A stretch of 64,000 nucleotides of DNA, from assembly GCF_035582795.1 (NCBI RefSeq), contig NC_134366.1, positions 92,995,756 through 93,059,755 of the forward strand, read 5' to 3'. The number at the start of each line of letters is the position of its first letter. Positions within the stretch are counted from its first letter, which is position 1. This document shows, piece after piece, positions 10,901 to 25,528 of this stretch. The position numbers and the translations under genes were made by a program. A model generated the notes under the pieces. It did not search any database, was not told the origin of the DNA, and saw nothing but the letters and a program-made list of their open reading frames with translations. The DNA comes from Mycteria americana. Lineage: Eukaryota; Chordata; Aves; Ciconiiformes; Ciconiidae.

Positions 10901-13900
10901 TTACAGCCACCCAAATCGAGTGTCAGAGGTGCATTCAAATGAGAAGGAGTAAGCAGTGCAAAGCTGTTGCTGAATAATGTGGCTTCGGCAAGGCTCCCTG
11001 CAGCATAAGACCCTGCCAAAAGGTAAACTTTCCGACTGCAGCTCAATGCCACTTAGTTTTCCACATATCAAAGAGCTTACAGAAGACCAATGTGCTATTT
11101 TAAAGCTCCAGAGCTCTGAACATTTGAAGTCCCATAAAGAAAGCAGGGAGGACTACCTTTGGGGAGACTCAAGATCATTTGGAAATTAGTTGCCCTGGAT
11201 TAAATTCATATGTGTGAATTCATCTGGCAGGAGTTATGTATCAGCCTCAATCCAGCAGAAATCAACAGCAAAGTTATGAGTAATTTTAATGTTACCAGAC
11301 TATTACCAACGACCATAGGCAATGACCACAATCTACATTTCAATGATTTAGGGCGTGTTTGCAGGGCTAATGCTGAATGAAATTCTGAAGTATTGTTATC
11401 ACCTTCTGTCATTAGTCATCTCCTCCTGCGTTATTTGCATGATTTAGTGGATAAACTGTTCTTTGATGTGGCAATCTGATAATATCAGGGTATGCAGGTG
11501 TCTCTGCCCTTATTTTAAAAAGACATGACCATTGTTTGAATTTACTTTTGGCCTTAAATCTCTTATTCATGATCCCTCTCACTGGGGTTAGAAGACTAAG
11601 GACTGCTGTTCTTCAGTGACTGACTAAAAATAGTTTGACGGTTGGGGAAAAAGCTATTCTGATTCAAAACGATCTTTGACATGTGAACTGAGAAGGTGGT
11701 CATCTTGGAACGTAGGTTTGGGCAGGATCTGCACTCTAGCTTACATAGGCACAACAGTAACATGATCTGAGCACCAAATAACATACTGTTTTTTTATTAG
11801 ATAGCACACTAATGACTATAGAATAATAGTAGCAAATTGCATTCTAAATGGATTTTGGAGGCAATATGGTAGAATCCAAATATTTTAAGAAATAGAGCTG
11901 CTCTTTTAAAAGAAAATTTTCTTTTAGGTGTTTAAAATTCATCTACAGTGATTATCTTGTAGTCACAAAAACTGAACAAAGAGTCTGTAATTTCAAGAGT
12001 TGAAGTCACACTCTTTAGTTTCAGAAGTGCTTTTCCTCACCCTTCTCATTGCATGCATGGACCTGAATGAGCCACAGGTGCCCTTAGTCCATCCGTTCCT
12101 GAGAGTCTCAGGTGTCCAGGCAGGCTCTGAAGTAAAGAGGAAGGCGGTCGGGTGGTGAAGAGCAGAGAGATGTCATCTCAGAGAACTTCCACTTACTGAT
12201 AAATACACTTCTTCAAAAGATCACTTACATTCACAGAGAGTGGGTGGTTCCTAGCCATACCAGGTTTCCAGCCCTACGGGAGCATACCAGCATCGAAGGA
12301 GAAAGCTGCTTGGAGGATGGCTCACCCAACAGCAACAGCAGAGAGTTTTGCACAGGGGCAACAGTGCTCCAGGTGGCTATCTGGCTTTAGATTGAGACAT
12401 TAAGCCCTTTCGAAACACATGTTTAAAAGAGCTGGTGAGTATCTATCTTGATGCTCAAATTGAGTTTTAATGCCATGTGCCAGCCAACCTTTGGGTAATA
12501 TAGCAGAGAGATAACAAGCGCAAAAAATTTGGGACTTCACTAAAGTCATGAAACTGAACAAAATGCAAATTAATGGACTCTTACTGACTGAAAAAAAAAG
12601 GAAGTAACTGACACACAATTTTTAGGCATTTATTTACCTGCTCTCCTTATTTTTATGTGTTCTTTGAATTTAAATTTAAATCTGTTTCACTTTTACGTTT
12701 TCACAGAGGAGCTGCATTCCTTCCTACCACAGCTAAACTTTCATAAAGTGCAAAGGGAAAAAGAAACTAAGCGAAGGGCTCACCAGTGTTTTCTGTTTAG
12801 GAGATAATGAATATACTTCATGCAATATGACCAGCAAGTCAGGTGATATACCTCTATCTAAGGAGAAAATAGACTGATGCACATGGTATTCTGCTTCTTT
12901 TGTACAGGGATGTGGTGAAGTTGTTCAAGTGGATTTCTACTGTCCACTCACAGCAGTGAAATGATGTTTCAGCTAGCTCCATGTTGAAAAATCAAGCCTG
13001 TTGAAGGAGTATATTAAATCTGAGAGATTTCAGTAAAGTTGGTAACAAAAGAAAAAGAGGCAAGAGTAGAAGATGACTTCTAAACAGACTAAATGTTGTG
13101 ATAAAAATTTGCTCAGGACCAGTACGGGAAGAAAGGAAGAGGTAACCACGTTTCTAGGTGCTTGAGAATTTTATAATATACTGAGGTTTTCCATCTATAG
13201 TTTTACCTTAAATGATTCAGAAGACTGGAAATACAAATTTGAACCTACATATAGGTAAACAAAGTGTGAATGTTACCAGTATAAACAAGGAGTAATAAAA
13301 TGCAACGGTGCCCTAAAATGCAACCTGACATTGTGAAAACCAGCTTTCTGCTACTGCATTTATACAACTAGGTACTAATAGGAATACTCAGGAAATAGCT
13401 GGTATATATGGAAACATAGAAAATAACAGATAAAACAGGAATAAGGAATTTAAAATGTTAGGTGAAATTCCTCAATACTGTTTTATCTATTGATTTTCAT
13501 ATAGATTACTATGGCAGTGACTATCAGTGTTTAAATTCATGTAAAGTTTTGTCTCCATCCCCTGGCTTACTTCATGAACAACCTGCACGTTTTAAAGGCT
13601 GTTACGAAATTATTTCTAGTCTTTAGATATGATCAAAAATTCTTTTTTATATATCTCCTAATGCTAACCCCTTCTTTGCAAAGAAATACTAGCATCTCAT
13701 TTGAAACCTATAATGTGTAACAAGTTTACAGAAAGTCTTCATTTTAATGTTTCTGTGATGATTACACAGAAAATAGTGGGGAAAGAAACCCTAGGCATGT
13801 GGTGATTGCTGTATGTTGTACTGGTTTCTTGATCAGCTATTTGCAGAAAGTTATCACTGTCCTGGGAAACACTTTCCCTCTATTAATTATTAATTTCTTT

Positions 13901-16900
13901 GGAAGTTGGTGTAACTAGCTTTTCTTATATCTTGTGCCTCACATCGCATCTGCTTGGAACACATTAGCAGACAAGTTGTCTATGGAAAAGGATATGTCTT
14001 AGAGATTTTCCAGCAGAGAAAACCTTTGTGAGCACCACCTCACAGATTTTTATCTCATATTGTTCCTACATTATTGGTGGAGAACATTAATCCTTGTAGC
14101 TGATTGCCCCTTCAGAATCATCCAGGACTTCCAGATAGATTTTTAGCTTGAATTTCTCTGTATTTTCTCTGGGAGGCAGTTTGGCCATTCCCAATCAAAA
14201 TAAAGATTATCTCCCTTTTTTATATGTAAATATCTTTTTTTCCGATTAAGAGGCATTCCTTGCACTTAACTGGCTAGTACACAACTCTGCCTCTGCTCAG
14301 GTTAAACCTCTTCCCTTTCCTTTTTTTTTGTGGTTTCTTTCTGGTTTTGCAGAATTAACATCAAAGGAATCCTCAGATGAGCAAAATTAAAGCACTTTGA
14401 GCCATTGGTGTCTGAATTGCCCCAGGGCAGAAGAAGATGGGGGATGTATTCCAAGTGAGTATAACATTGCTCTGTAATCCTTTGCTCAGCACAAGAATTC
14501 TGCTGTAAACACAAGCATGTCCTTCCACTAGAGGCCAAACTCGTCCTGTAACTGAAATGCAGTGTACTACATAAATAGAAAGAAGTTCTCAAAGTGGTAT
14601 TAAAAGCTAAAAATTCTCACATACTATTCAGTTAGCACGGAGGGGAAAAAAAAATTAAAAAAACCACTAACAGAAGACAAAAGTCTTAAGATATGCCAAA
14701 TTTATCTTGTAATTTGAACCAGGCAGTTCAAGAATTTGAACTGCACCATGACCAGTTAATATGCATTCCTCACCATCTTTAAAAAATGATCCTAATTTTA
14801 TCTACTCTTCTCACTACCAACAGCTATCTCTGAAGAGAACAGAAGTGGGTAAAAAAAAAACCCACAAGTGGTACAAATTCCCATCAGATTGACTATTTCT
14901 TGTCTACATGTTTGGAGCTGATACCACTAAAATTGAAGTTTGCCTTACCACTCACTCCAGCTAGGTTCACGACGTTTTCACTGATAGATTGAGAAGCTCT
15001 ACAAGTGAAGGATTCCTGTTGTACAGTCTCCTGGAAAGGAAAATAGAGTGCTCTTGCTTGCCATTCCATATGTAATGTAGTGTGAACATAGAAAATTGGT
15101 GGCCTCAAACGATAATCCGGGGAAGCTGCCCACATTATACTGTTTGTGGAGATGGATTTATTTAGCCCATCAGAATCTTCTGCAGTGAGGGGCTGATCTG
15201 AGATTTCTGGGTCAGAAAAGGGTGACTGAGATATCCCTCATTCAGGTTTCCTTTGAAGCCTGTTTTCAGGGAAGAGCTAGTGACAGTGAGCATGACAGTA
15301 CTGGAAACACTATGCCCTTACCCATTTCTGATCTACTTGGTGGCTGGATCGGAGGCTTAGTGGCCTGCTTGAATTTGGAGCTTTTATGATGGAAAAAGTC
15401 CTTAAGCCTTCTCTCTCTGTGGAGGAGGAGTCTATCTAAGAAGTGAGTCTTCTGGAAACTCAGCACAGTAGAAGACAAGACATATGATTTATGTTTTCCT
15501 TTTCTGGAGCTGGTCATCCTATTCTGAGGAAGGTGGTAAATTAATCTGAGCATTGTCTTTAAAAGGGGAATTTTCCTCCAATTCTGTCATGAAAATGTCA
15601 AGTGAGCAGAAATGATCAAGAGTAAAGGAGGTGATATCCCAAGAAATACCTTCAGGTCCTTTACATGAAGTATATTGCAGTTTCTGCATCCTGTTCTGCT
15701 CCAGTGGATCTGTGGAATATCTGAACAAAGTTTGTATTTACAGTCAAAATTTACAGTGGGCAATGGAACCCACTTGTTCCTAATTTGACATTTTCTGCAG
15801 GCCTTATTATTCTCCACATAAACCCAAAACCTTCCATACTTCTCTCTCAAACATTAGTGCTTTTTGTAGATTTTTTGCAATGACAGGATTCTGGGCTCAT
15901 CATTCTCACATAAAGAATAATGAATGTTTGAGCATATATATCTACCTAGCAAATAGCTGCTGTGCCTTTCCCATCTCTTGCTTCAGGTTTGGATGTTGCT
16001 ATGAGTTGAACATTTTATGGGGAGAAGAGATGCACCTACCACGCATGACTAATAAGGAAACATTCCCTACAAGACAAGTTTAATTTCAAAGCTGTTGGGT
16101 TGTTGGGATAAGCTACATCAAACGAAAGAAATTAAACAAAAGGAAAAGATTTCACGCAAGCAGAGAACAAGCCTCAAAGAAGCTGTGAGTCATTGCTTAC
16201 AGAAGGTGTAAAGGAAAGTCCACTCCAGTCCAGCCAGCTGGCTGAGAGGAACCAAAGGCAGGACAGGCTCACTGTGTGCCTGTATTACTGTTGCCCAGGT
16301 GCTCCTCCATGAGGTCTTCACTTCGGGTGTATGTAGATCAACATGTGCATATATGTGTGGACAATTTCTAAAGGCAAAATACTCATTACTACATGTAACC
16401 TATATTCATAGTACGTTCTGAAACAAATGTCCAAAGCCTGTACAGGTAGAATAACTTTATGTTAACTCATGAAAGGAAGAAGTTTCAGGATGTTTCTGCC
16501 ATTTGTTTTCTGATATCATCTGCAAATATTTGGAGGTGCCAGACTTGGATGTTCTTATCGTCTGGTCATCCATTCTTAAGTCTTAACAACCTGCCTCTTG
16601 GTGAACACCAGCTCACAACAAGGAGTTCAGTTTGGTCATACAGATATCCTCACTTCTTCTCTGCAGTTTTCATTACTGACAAATTGCTCTGGAGCAAGAC
16701 TTGCAAGGTCCTGTAGAAAGACTTGGAAGACTTTCTTATCTGTACACTTGCTGAGAAGCTTTTCCAATTAAAAGATTTTTATTCCTTTCTTAAATCTCAT
16801 GGGTCACTGTAAGGACTCTGCTTGTAATTTGAGATTGATTCACCAGACTGAGCCTGAACAGCGTAGCAGTCCAGTAGCCTGTCAATATTCGAAATGTAGG

Positions 16901-19900
16901 GAGTCCAAAGACATAAAAGATGCTGGTATTTCTGTAGCATTGGAGCAAATCCTTTCCAACCCTTTTCGGGGCACAACATATATGCCTAGGGTAAGTGGTA
17001 CAGTAACAGTGGGCTTCTGTTTCTCTTTGCCTTTGGGAAAACTAGTCATCCGTGGTGATACTCTGTTCTGGCAATAGATAACTAATCTTTTGTTGTTGTT
17101 GTTGTTTTTTTACATCCTTCTTCTATTTCTTTCCCTGTGTTCATTTGCCTCTCTGACTTTTAGGGTATTTGTTTTTTGACCACCAGTGCCAGATCATTTT
17201 TCTGTCTTAGGCGTATTTGTATCTTTATTGGAATCAGCCAATCATAAAAACCCAAACACAAGCCTACAGTGTGATCCCCTTGCTTAGTTCGTAGAAGAAG
17301 CTAATCATTTATGGTCCTGATTTGCCCTATAACACCAAGGACATGCAAATCCTGCTTCTGTGTAGCTGACCTTAATTTTACCCGGTCCAAAGTTCTGCAG
17401 TTATTTATATGAAATGTCCTATGGGAACACAAGTCATCTGGCACACAAAACATACAAGCACATAAGCTAGCTGTATATGTACTGCTGCCATGCTTAAAAC
17501 CAGCCATACTCCCAGCCCTAGGACCCAGTAAATTCCCTCAATCCCCAGTGGTTTGCAACTGAACGTGTGCGGAGAAAAGTGGCCATAGGCTTTGTGGGGG
17601 TCCCAGACCTAAAATACTGTCACTGTTTGGTGCTCCCCTCCCATCTTACCAGCCTGTCTGACAACACTGGTTGGCTGCAAGTCTGTCTTCTGCATCTCAG
17701 ACCAACCTTGCAGTTTGGGATAGGTTCTGCCTTAGAGTGTGGAAACTGCTCGTTTAAATTTCAGCTCAAAAATCAGGACTCTGGAGAATAAACAGGTAGA
17801 TCTTGTTACTGTTGTTGGATGTAGAGACAGAGGAATCCCACGCAGAAATGGAGTTTTTCTATTATTTTTCTCTTTACACAGTGCTCACACAAGACTGATT
17901 GAAATGCTAGCCCTGTGTTAGTATTTGGAATACAAGAAGGAGGACTTCATGATCGCATCATGGGAGAGATTGAAAGATTGAAGATGAACCTTAAAATGAG
18001 TGGTATCTGTTTGGTTTAACCAGGAAAAAGTTAAGGGTGATTTGATCACGTTCTGTTAGGAAAAATCAATGTTTGCTATTTGGCCTTTCAGTCTAACAGA
18101 AAGAGGCGTGTCAGGATTCAATGACTGATAGATACAACCAGACAGCTGAAAAAAGGCATATGCTTTTAAAAGTAAAAATAATTCAGCGGTGAATTAGCTC
18201 ACTGAATTATTTTAAGATTAAATGTAATTCCTTTCCTGACAGAAGTGCTCTCCTTTGAACTAGAATGAAATTACGCAAGTCCTAATAGCTCCAGCCCAAT
18301 GTCCATACTTAACCTTTAAACCTCACAATTCAAAGACCAGTGAATTTAAACACACTAAGAATGAAATGCCAGGAAAAGAACAGGTTGAACAGCTGGTAAA
18401 CTCTGAGCTAGGTGCTTTCCTGTCTAGCAAAAGAGGCATTTTCAGACAGAAACCTCACTTTTCACTTGCATTGTATAATACTGACATAATCCTGTAGGAT
18501 CCTACCTTTTCTTAGCTCAGGTCTATAGAAGGAGCTTGAGCAGCATTTGCTGTCTTTATGCATACCTTCCTCAGGCAACAGGCCTGAAACGAATGCCACG
18601 GATTCCCATCTGGTCCCAGGTTCTGGGATTGCGGTTCCCATCCGATCCCAGCCAGAAGAGCTCACCCCCAGGCAAGCCAGTTGGGGTGTTCACCAGAGGT
18701 ACATCAAGAGACTAGGGACTGCTCAGTCTGGACATGACCACCTAGGAGATGATGGCATATATATGGAATGTGTGCTGTAACAGATATGGGACTAAACTCC
18801 TTTTCTTCCTCCCCATTCAAGAACTGCTTTTTAACAAAAGGTCTCCAAATTACTTTGCGTCTATGTTCTAAACTGCCAAAAATGGTGAAATATTAATCTA
18901 CTAATTTAACCCCATAATCTAAGCAATCCTACTGCTATGAAAGTATCAGTTGCTTAGTTTTGTCTAAGAGTGTCAAGTTGGATAGCTGAGATCCCAATTT
19001 CCAGCAAATAACCCACCTTCTATTCAGACCCAATACAACTTCTGTGCACGAAGAGAGACTGGATGCCAGTTAAACTGTGTTTTAAGCCATAGGATTAAAT
19101 CCAAAATATCTATAATGACCTGATGTACATTAAGCAGCCCAGGATGAAGAGATGAGACAGTGTTGAGTCCTAGCTCTATGTAGCTTGTGTTAGTAAAAAA
19201 GAAATGTACAAAAATAGGACTCCCAGGACATAGGCCAAGATTGAAATGCAGCATCAGGAATTTTCTGTCTCATAGACAGAGACGAAAGAAATACTTAGGA
19301 TTCTCCCTTCTTCTGTTCGTGCTCTTGGTATAAGTTGAGCCCAGAGGGTAGGCACTGTACTCCCCTTTCCACTCAACCTCCCCAAAACTGGGGGAAAAAA
19401 AAAAAAAGGTCAACTCTAGAGTCTTAACTGAATTTAGAAAAGCAGGAGGAGAAGTGGCTCCACTCGAAGGCTGCAGATTTTAATGCTTGGCAAGAAACTG
19501 GGAATTTCTAGTTGCTGGCAACATCTCAGAGGAATCATTTGCTTTGTTACTAAATTACATGCATCTGGGGCACTAAAATTATCTACAACTATAATTATTT
19601 TTTTTTCAACAGCTTCAAATGTATAGTTGTCATGAAACTTCTCTGTTAATATCCATGTATTTTTGGGGGTCACAAAGGTACAGTTAACATGCTGATGCTC
19701 ACTTGTGTAATCAAACCACAATATTCCTACCTAGCTCTGATTGCTGGCAGCAGCTCAGTTTCTCAAAGGAGGGAAGAGTGAAAGCAAATTAGACATACAG
19801 TCAGGCTGAGAAATTATTCATTAGGTTTAAGAGCAGTCCACAGATCACGCTGCTGCACTGCCTTATTTAGGCAGAAATACACAGATGGGTTAACCTGAAC

Positions 19901-22879
19901 TAAGGCTTCACATTCAGAGGTGTCTGAACATGAATTTGTCAGTAACAAAGCACGGAGAAGAAAGAGACACTTCCAGACAAACAGAAATGATTAGTAACAG
20001 AACTCACCAGCTACATTTTCAGAAAGATGGGAAGCTGTAGCTCAGATTGCTTCTTCCGTTTTACCACTGCAGACAGATCAGTTGTTGCAGAGTGAGGCTC
20101 CTTCTCACGTACACATGGATTACCATTGAGTTTTGATGAAGTTGACCAGAATAATCTTCAGTTTATGAGGATAAATACTAGCCTGGCAGATAGTTGGACT
20201 TTCCAGCACACCGAAGTGCTCATCACCTGTTGGAAAAGGTGCTGCCCAGAACACAGCCTCGCAGCTGCCACATGTAGGCAGCCCCTACATGCTGACATTT
20301 TGAAGGGACCTGGGAGCTGTCAATGAAGGCAGAGGGAAAAGAACTTAAGAAGTGATTTTAAAGACATCAGGATGCCAATAAATAGTCTGTAAAATTGTGT
20401 AAGTAAGTGCTCTTGTACAAGGAATTTGATCACACTGTTTCCTGAGTTTATAGGTCCCTGTAAGAAATTATGTCAGGCAGCAGAGGGCATTGAGACTACA
20501 AGTTAAGAGGACAGAAAAGGATGATCATTGGTCAGATGAGAAAAAAGCAGTGATCCTTCATTCTCCAGTGCTCTTCAGTGAGGAGAGCCTTATGGAAAGC
20601 TGATCATGCAGGGCCAAATATCAAGTATTTTCATATTTACTGAACAATATTAGGCAACCACATAACCACTGTATGATGGTATTTGTGCTTTGCGTGACTC
20701 AAGCCTAGTTCCACCCTATACTCCCCAGCCTTGCTGTGCATCTTTATTCTCCTAGTCACTGTGTTTCCAAAAAGAGACGAAATAGAAGAGATGTTTTTCC
20801 TTTACGTCTCCTCACAGCTGGTAGCATCCCTCCCTCTTCCCAGCAAATTGCCAGAGCAGACCTGCCACATGGATGGAGTTAGTAGGAATTTCAGGATTAT
20901 GATATGAAGCTATTTTAGTGATACCTTCTCCCACAGAATTCCAACTGTACTCCTTTAAGCAAAGAAAAAAAAGCAAATTTTGTCTACTATGAGGTCTCTT
21001 GATCTTCTTGATATTACATAGGTGAGAGAGAGGAAATGAGAATACTCTTCATCAAAACCAATATCTTATGCATGTAATTGTGCTGGAGTTTTATTCCAGT
21101 TTATGCCTTTTTTTGAAAAGGACAATAAAATATCCACCAATAAATAGGCTGGTGGCTTTCCACACAGGTGGTGTTCTCTTCTCTATTTATTAAAATCATG
21201 TTCCTTACTTTCTTCACCTCTCCTTGCATTTCCAAAGTACTGGGCTACCAGCAGCTGTAACTCAAACAGCTCTAGTTTGATTCCTGAATGTATCATATTT
21301 ATTCTGTGCAGTATTCTGTATCCCTAGATGAATTACACGTGGTGGACCAAACGTTTCAACCAGCTTTCCTGACTAATGCTGCTGTGAAGTCCTTTAATTA
21401 AGCCACTCTTGCAGTCTGAAAAAATGTCTTTGATCCCTTTTTCAAATACCTCTGTAATTTCTACTGTTGGAACTGTCACAGCTTTTTTTTTTTCCTGCCT
21501 TTGAGTAATTCAAAGAGCACTTCTATGTAGAAACACTTCTGGAGCTGCCCAGAACAGAACCAAAACCTTGTTCAGTTTGCATGGGTTCTTTTAAAAAAAC
21601 AGCCAATATGAACTGCTCACATCTTTTGTCCAACACCCATGGACACCTTGTGCTGTGCTAAACCAGGTAGAGCATCTCATGGTGGTCACTGCACAGTTTT
21701 GCTTGTATCCAAGGTGACTTTGGTGCAAGCTCTAAGGAATGTCTTAATTCCAGATACCTGTGTTTGCAGCTTTCTGGAGTTATGCTCACACGAAATGCTA
21801 TGGCATCTCTAAGATGTGAAGAAATTCACGTTGTGGGGTATGCTCAGGGTCTAAAGTTTGACTCCCACTTTTCTCCTTACTTAGGTAATATATTGTTGTC
21901 TAGTTGTCCATCACTGAGGACTCATAAGCTCCCATGCTCAAAGCTAACCTGAGAAGGCTAATGAGGGAGTTCAGCAACATTTCCCTGAATATACTTTTGG
22001 TGGGTGACCCTGAAGACAGATACGTGGTCCAATTTGATCAGCCATACTCCCTGATTAGATGGGCTTTTCACAGCCCGTTAAACAAGAGCATGTGGTTTCA
22101 CTCATGTCTCATTCAAAGCTTTAACAGAAGGTGGCTGAAGTGTTTCTTGGCTGTATCATCCTTGCTGCTGCAGCAACAGAAGCACTGTAAATGCCAGCCA
22201 AATGTGGGGACACAACCCACAAACAAGAGGAAGCTTTAAGTGAAGACATCAATACAGGAAAGGCAGGGAACACCTCTCAACTTCTGGAGAACACTCACAG
22301 CAGTGAAGGCCTCTACTTCAAAAGAGAGGCTGAGAGAAGCTTAAATTATGGTAGGTGTGTGATCTATGCATGTGTCATATTTTAGGCAGCAGAACAAGAA
22401 AAGCTGCAAGTACACCTTCTGTGGATATTACACTGGAAAATTTTCCCATCTCCAATCATAGACTGGTAGTTCACACACAGTTAGAAAGTACCCATGGACT
22501 TGCTAAATTTTCCTGCATGAACTTGTTCACTTCTCCTAGCCATGTCTCTTCCATACCTTCTTCCTCACACTGCTACCAACATGGCTTTTCTTCACCATTA
22601 AGTCATCACTTGAGCTTCCATGTATCTCCTGTGTTAGGTCCAGAATCACTCCATCTCTTTTCTGCCACTCATTATCTCCTGTTACAGTCTGCAAGAACTC
22701 AAGAAAACACTATTCCTCCTCTGTGCTACCATAGTCCTAAAGATGGTATTAAGGAAAGCAAGACAAACCTTGCTAATACTGTTTTTCACATGCAGGATTG
22801 ATTTTAAACCCTTGCCTTCTGAGCCTCTTCCTCCAGACCCTTTTGCTCTATTCTAATCCATGTCCTGTAAAAATATAGG
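4928..22879. other. Long intergenic stretch, no gene recognised
   Basis: About 18 kb of AT-rich sequence between the OTULIN-like promoter and the OTULINL 3' end. Open frames are all short (about 115 codons or fewer), lack domain similarity I recognise and have no consistent splice partners. Small simple repeats include C14 near 5619-5632 and (GTT)n near 17090. Enhancers could be present but cannot be told from sequence alone. Confidence 0.5.
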
Positions 22880-23239
22880 GCTTGTCTAGTTTGGAGAAAA
22901 GGAGGCTGAAGGGCCACCTCATTGCTCTCTACAGCTTCTGAGGAGGGGAAGGGGAGAGGGAGGTGCTGACCTCTTCTCCCTGGTGTCCAGTGATAGGATG
23001 CGTGGGAATGGTTCAAAGCTGCACCAGGAGAGGTTTAGACTGGACATTAGGAAGCATTTCTTTACCAAGAGGGCGGTCAAACACTGGAACAGGCTTCCTA
23101 GAGAGGTGGTCGATGCCTGTCAGTGTTTAAGAGGCGTTTGGACAATGCCCTTAACAGCATGCTTTAACTTGGTCAGGCAGTTGGACTAGATGATGGTTGT
23201 AGGTCCCTTCCGACTGAAATAGTCTGTTCTATTCTATAG
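22880..23239 (+). mobile_element. CR1 3' tail, another subfamily
   Basis: A degraded CR1 3' end. It contains the coding tail motifs GTTTGGAGAAAAGGAGGCTG, then [15 protein letters not shown] and [10 protein letters not shown] in one frame at about 22983-23120, and ends with a TTCTATTCTATAG microsatellite-like terminus. The frame is broken by indels after REVVDA and it differs clearly from the two near-identical copies at 3828-4927 and 63151-63651, so it is an older or different subfamily. Confidence 0.85.
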
Positions 23240-23429
23240 GTGCATGTGATAGGACATTAAAGAAGCAAAGAGGGAAGACAACACAAACATAGACTTCCTT
23301 CCCCTGCCCTCCCCCCATAGAAGTTTTTTCCCTGAGTGTTTTAACGTGTGTCTTTTTTTGTTTCCCAATACACAAATGAGTAATTAAATAGTTGTGCTAA
23401 TTGGCAACAAATTAACTTAAATTCCCCAG

Positions 23430-23606
23430 GTTGAGGCTGTTTTGCCCATGACAGTAGGTGGTAAGTGATTTCCCTGCTTCATCTTGGCCTAAAAGCTTTC
23501 TTGCTCCTATTCTTCCTCTTTTCTCCCCCATCCCACTGGGGGGTGGGGGGGTGAGTGGGCAGTTGTGTGGGTGCTTGGCTCTTGGCTGGGGCCAACCCAC
23601 CGCTAT
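23430..23606 (+). mobile_element. LTR remnant (3' end of an endogenous-retrovirus LTR)
   Basis: It has the pattern of an avian LTR 3' end: GAGGCTGTTTTGCCCATGAC, a polypyrimidine CTCCCCCATCCCACTGGGG block with a G run, and GGCTGGGGCCAACCCACC at the end. The 5' part and any internal viral genes are absent. The family assignment is by recognition of the common avian LTR layout and the limits are approximate. Confidence 0.65.
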
Positions 23607-25500
23607 CATCTGGGCAAGTGCGACAACTGAAGAATTGCCAGGAGAACTGAGCTTATTGAAATACATTTTCTGGTGCTTGGAAGCCATCTACTGGATAGGT
23701 AAAAAGAACACAAAATCCTTCATAGCTAAATGCTATATTTGTCATCTGAAACTCAAAGGCTGATCATTTCCAACATTTCTAAGATGTAGTGTATCACAAT
23801 CCTGAAAATTACTACCATGGGGAAAACATTCAGCTGAACATGAGAACTTGGCTGAAAGGACACAGGGAATTATTAGCTGCTGTATGTGCTATCGACTTCA
23901 GCAGTTGCTACACACAAACTTGCACAAGTGCATTCAAATTAGTTGCCTCCACATTTCAATAAAGAGTTGATCTATGGCAAAACACTTCACTAAAGAGGAA
24001 GATATTTTGTTTAAATGCCCTTCCAAGGCATTAACCTTTGAATTATGCAAAACTGGAATATGCTGGAAAACAAAAGCATCCAGCACCCACCCTACTTCTT
24101 TCAAGTTTTCCGTTTTTCTCTCCCACCCTCATCAACCAGCATGCACAACCCTGTGCCTCTGGTCCCAGCAATGCTCCAGCCATCCTCCTCACCCACTAGC
24201 CCTGGCTGATACAAACCTGACACAAAGGTTCATGAAAAGAGATGCAAATCAGCCAAGCCCCAGGGAGACAGTTTTCTGCATTTATCTCATGTCCCCGCTA
24301 GGTACATCACCTCCTGTCTCTGGGGCACGTGGATTTCCTTGGAAAGCTTCAGACAAATCTCTGAAAACGCCTCTGCAAGGCTGCCTGCTCCACCCTTGGC
24401 CAAGATCAGGTTTGGACTAACACCACGAAGGATGTCGTGAACAGGAATGAATGCTGCTTAGCGCAGCTGCAGCACCCCTCCAGCCCCAGCTGCCATGCCA
24501 GGCTCCTCTCCCAAATGATTTCCAGCGATCCTCAAAAGACCCGTATCCTGCCCTCTCACAAAACCAGACCCAAAATGAAAGGAGTTTCTCTCCTCCCAGG
24601 GAGGCCTTCAAGCAGCCTGAAATCCTCACAAGCCAAGAGGGAAGGACCAGGGCTTCTGAGGCACCAAAATCCCAACTTTACCTTTGCTTCAGAATCAGGA
24701 GCTTTTCAGAAAAATGAGGACTCCAGTTAACTTAAAAAAAGTTAGTGCTGCAATGGCACCAACGTAACAGGGTCACAGGTGGGACTGCTGTAATACTACT
24801 GAAGTATAGAGGCAAATCCAGCCACTGGCAAAAAAACCTGTGAAGGTATTTTCTATGCTTTGAAGAGAATGGACGCATCTTTATTTTTATGGACAACTAA
24901 ACTAATTTGAAATCAAACATATTCCTTAAATCTGCCCTTTAGGCAAATTACAGACTGCATTTGGAAACTATTTCCTAGACATTAAACTCAATACCCTCAG
25001 ACTAAGCAGGTAGACTTACCAGTAACAAAAAACTACACCGGGCGGTTTTTAATTCGCTTCAACTTCGCAGCCACAATCTAGTCAAGAAGCAATTTCAGTA
25101 TTAGGGTAGAAGAATCGAGATTGCCAGTATGTGCTTTGGAGTTAAAATGACATATGTATCACGGTTCATACATTTTTTGAGATACGATTTTTAAAGAACA
25201 TGACATTCAAAAACAACATCTTTTTTCTCCATTATAATAAAAGATCCAAATTTCTTCAGCTGCTCTGTTACATTTTTAACACACATTTTCAAGTTTGGGG
25301 AAAAATCCAAACCCACTGCTGAGGATTCAGTATTTTTTCTTTTTCTTGCTAAATTAGCAGCAATAAATAATAAACACAACCTGACTTGAAACTTTAGCTG
25401 CCTACAACATTGCATTTTTAAAAAATAGGTAATGACTGTGTGCTTCTGGATTTGTACAGCAAGCTTGTCTGTGCCACTGATTGGAAAAGATGCTGCAGCA
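23607..25500. other. Intergenic, no gene seen
   Basis: Unique sequence with a C-rich stretch at about 24070-24700 that produces several overlapping short open frames on both strands. None has a domain or convincing splice sites. Confidence 0.4.
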
Positions 25501-25528
25501 CCTGTCACTACCAGTTTGTTCCAGATAC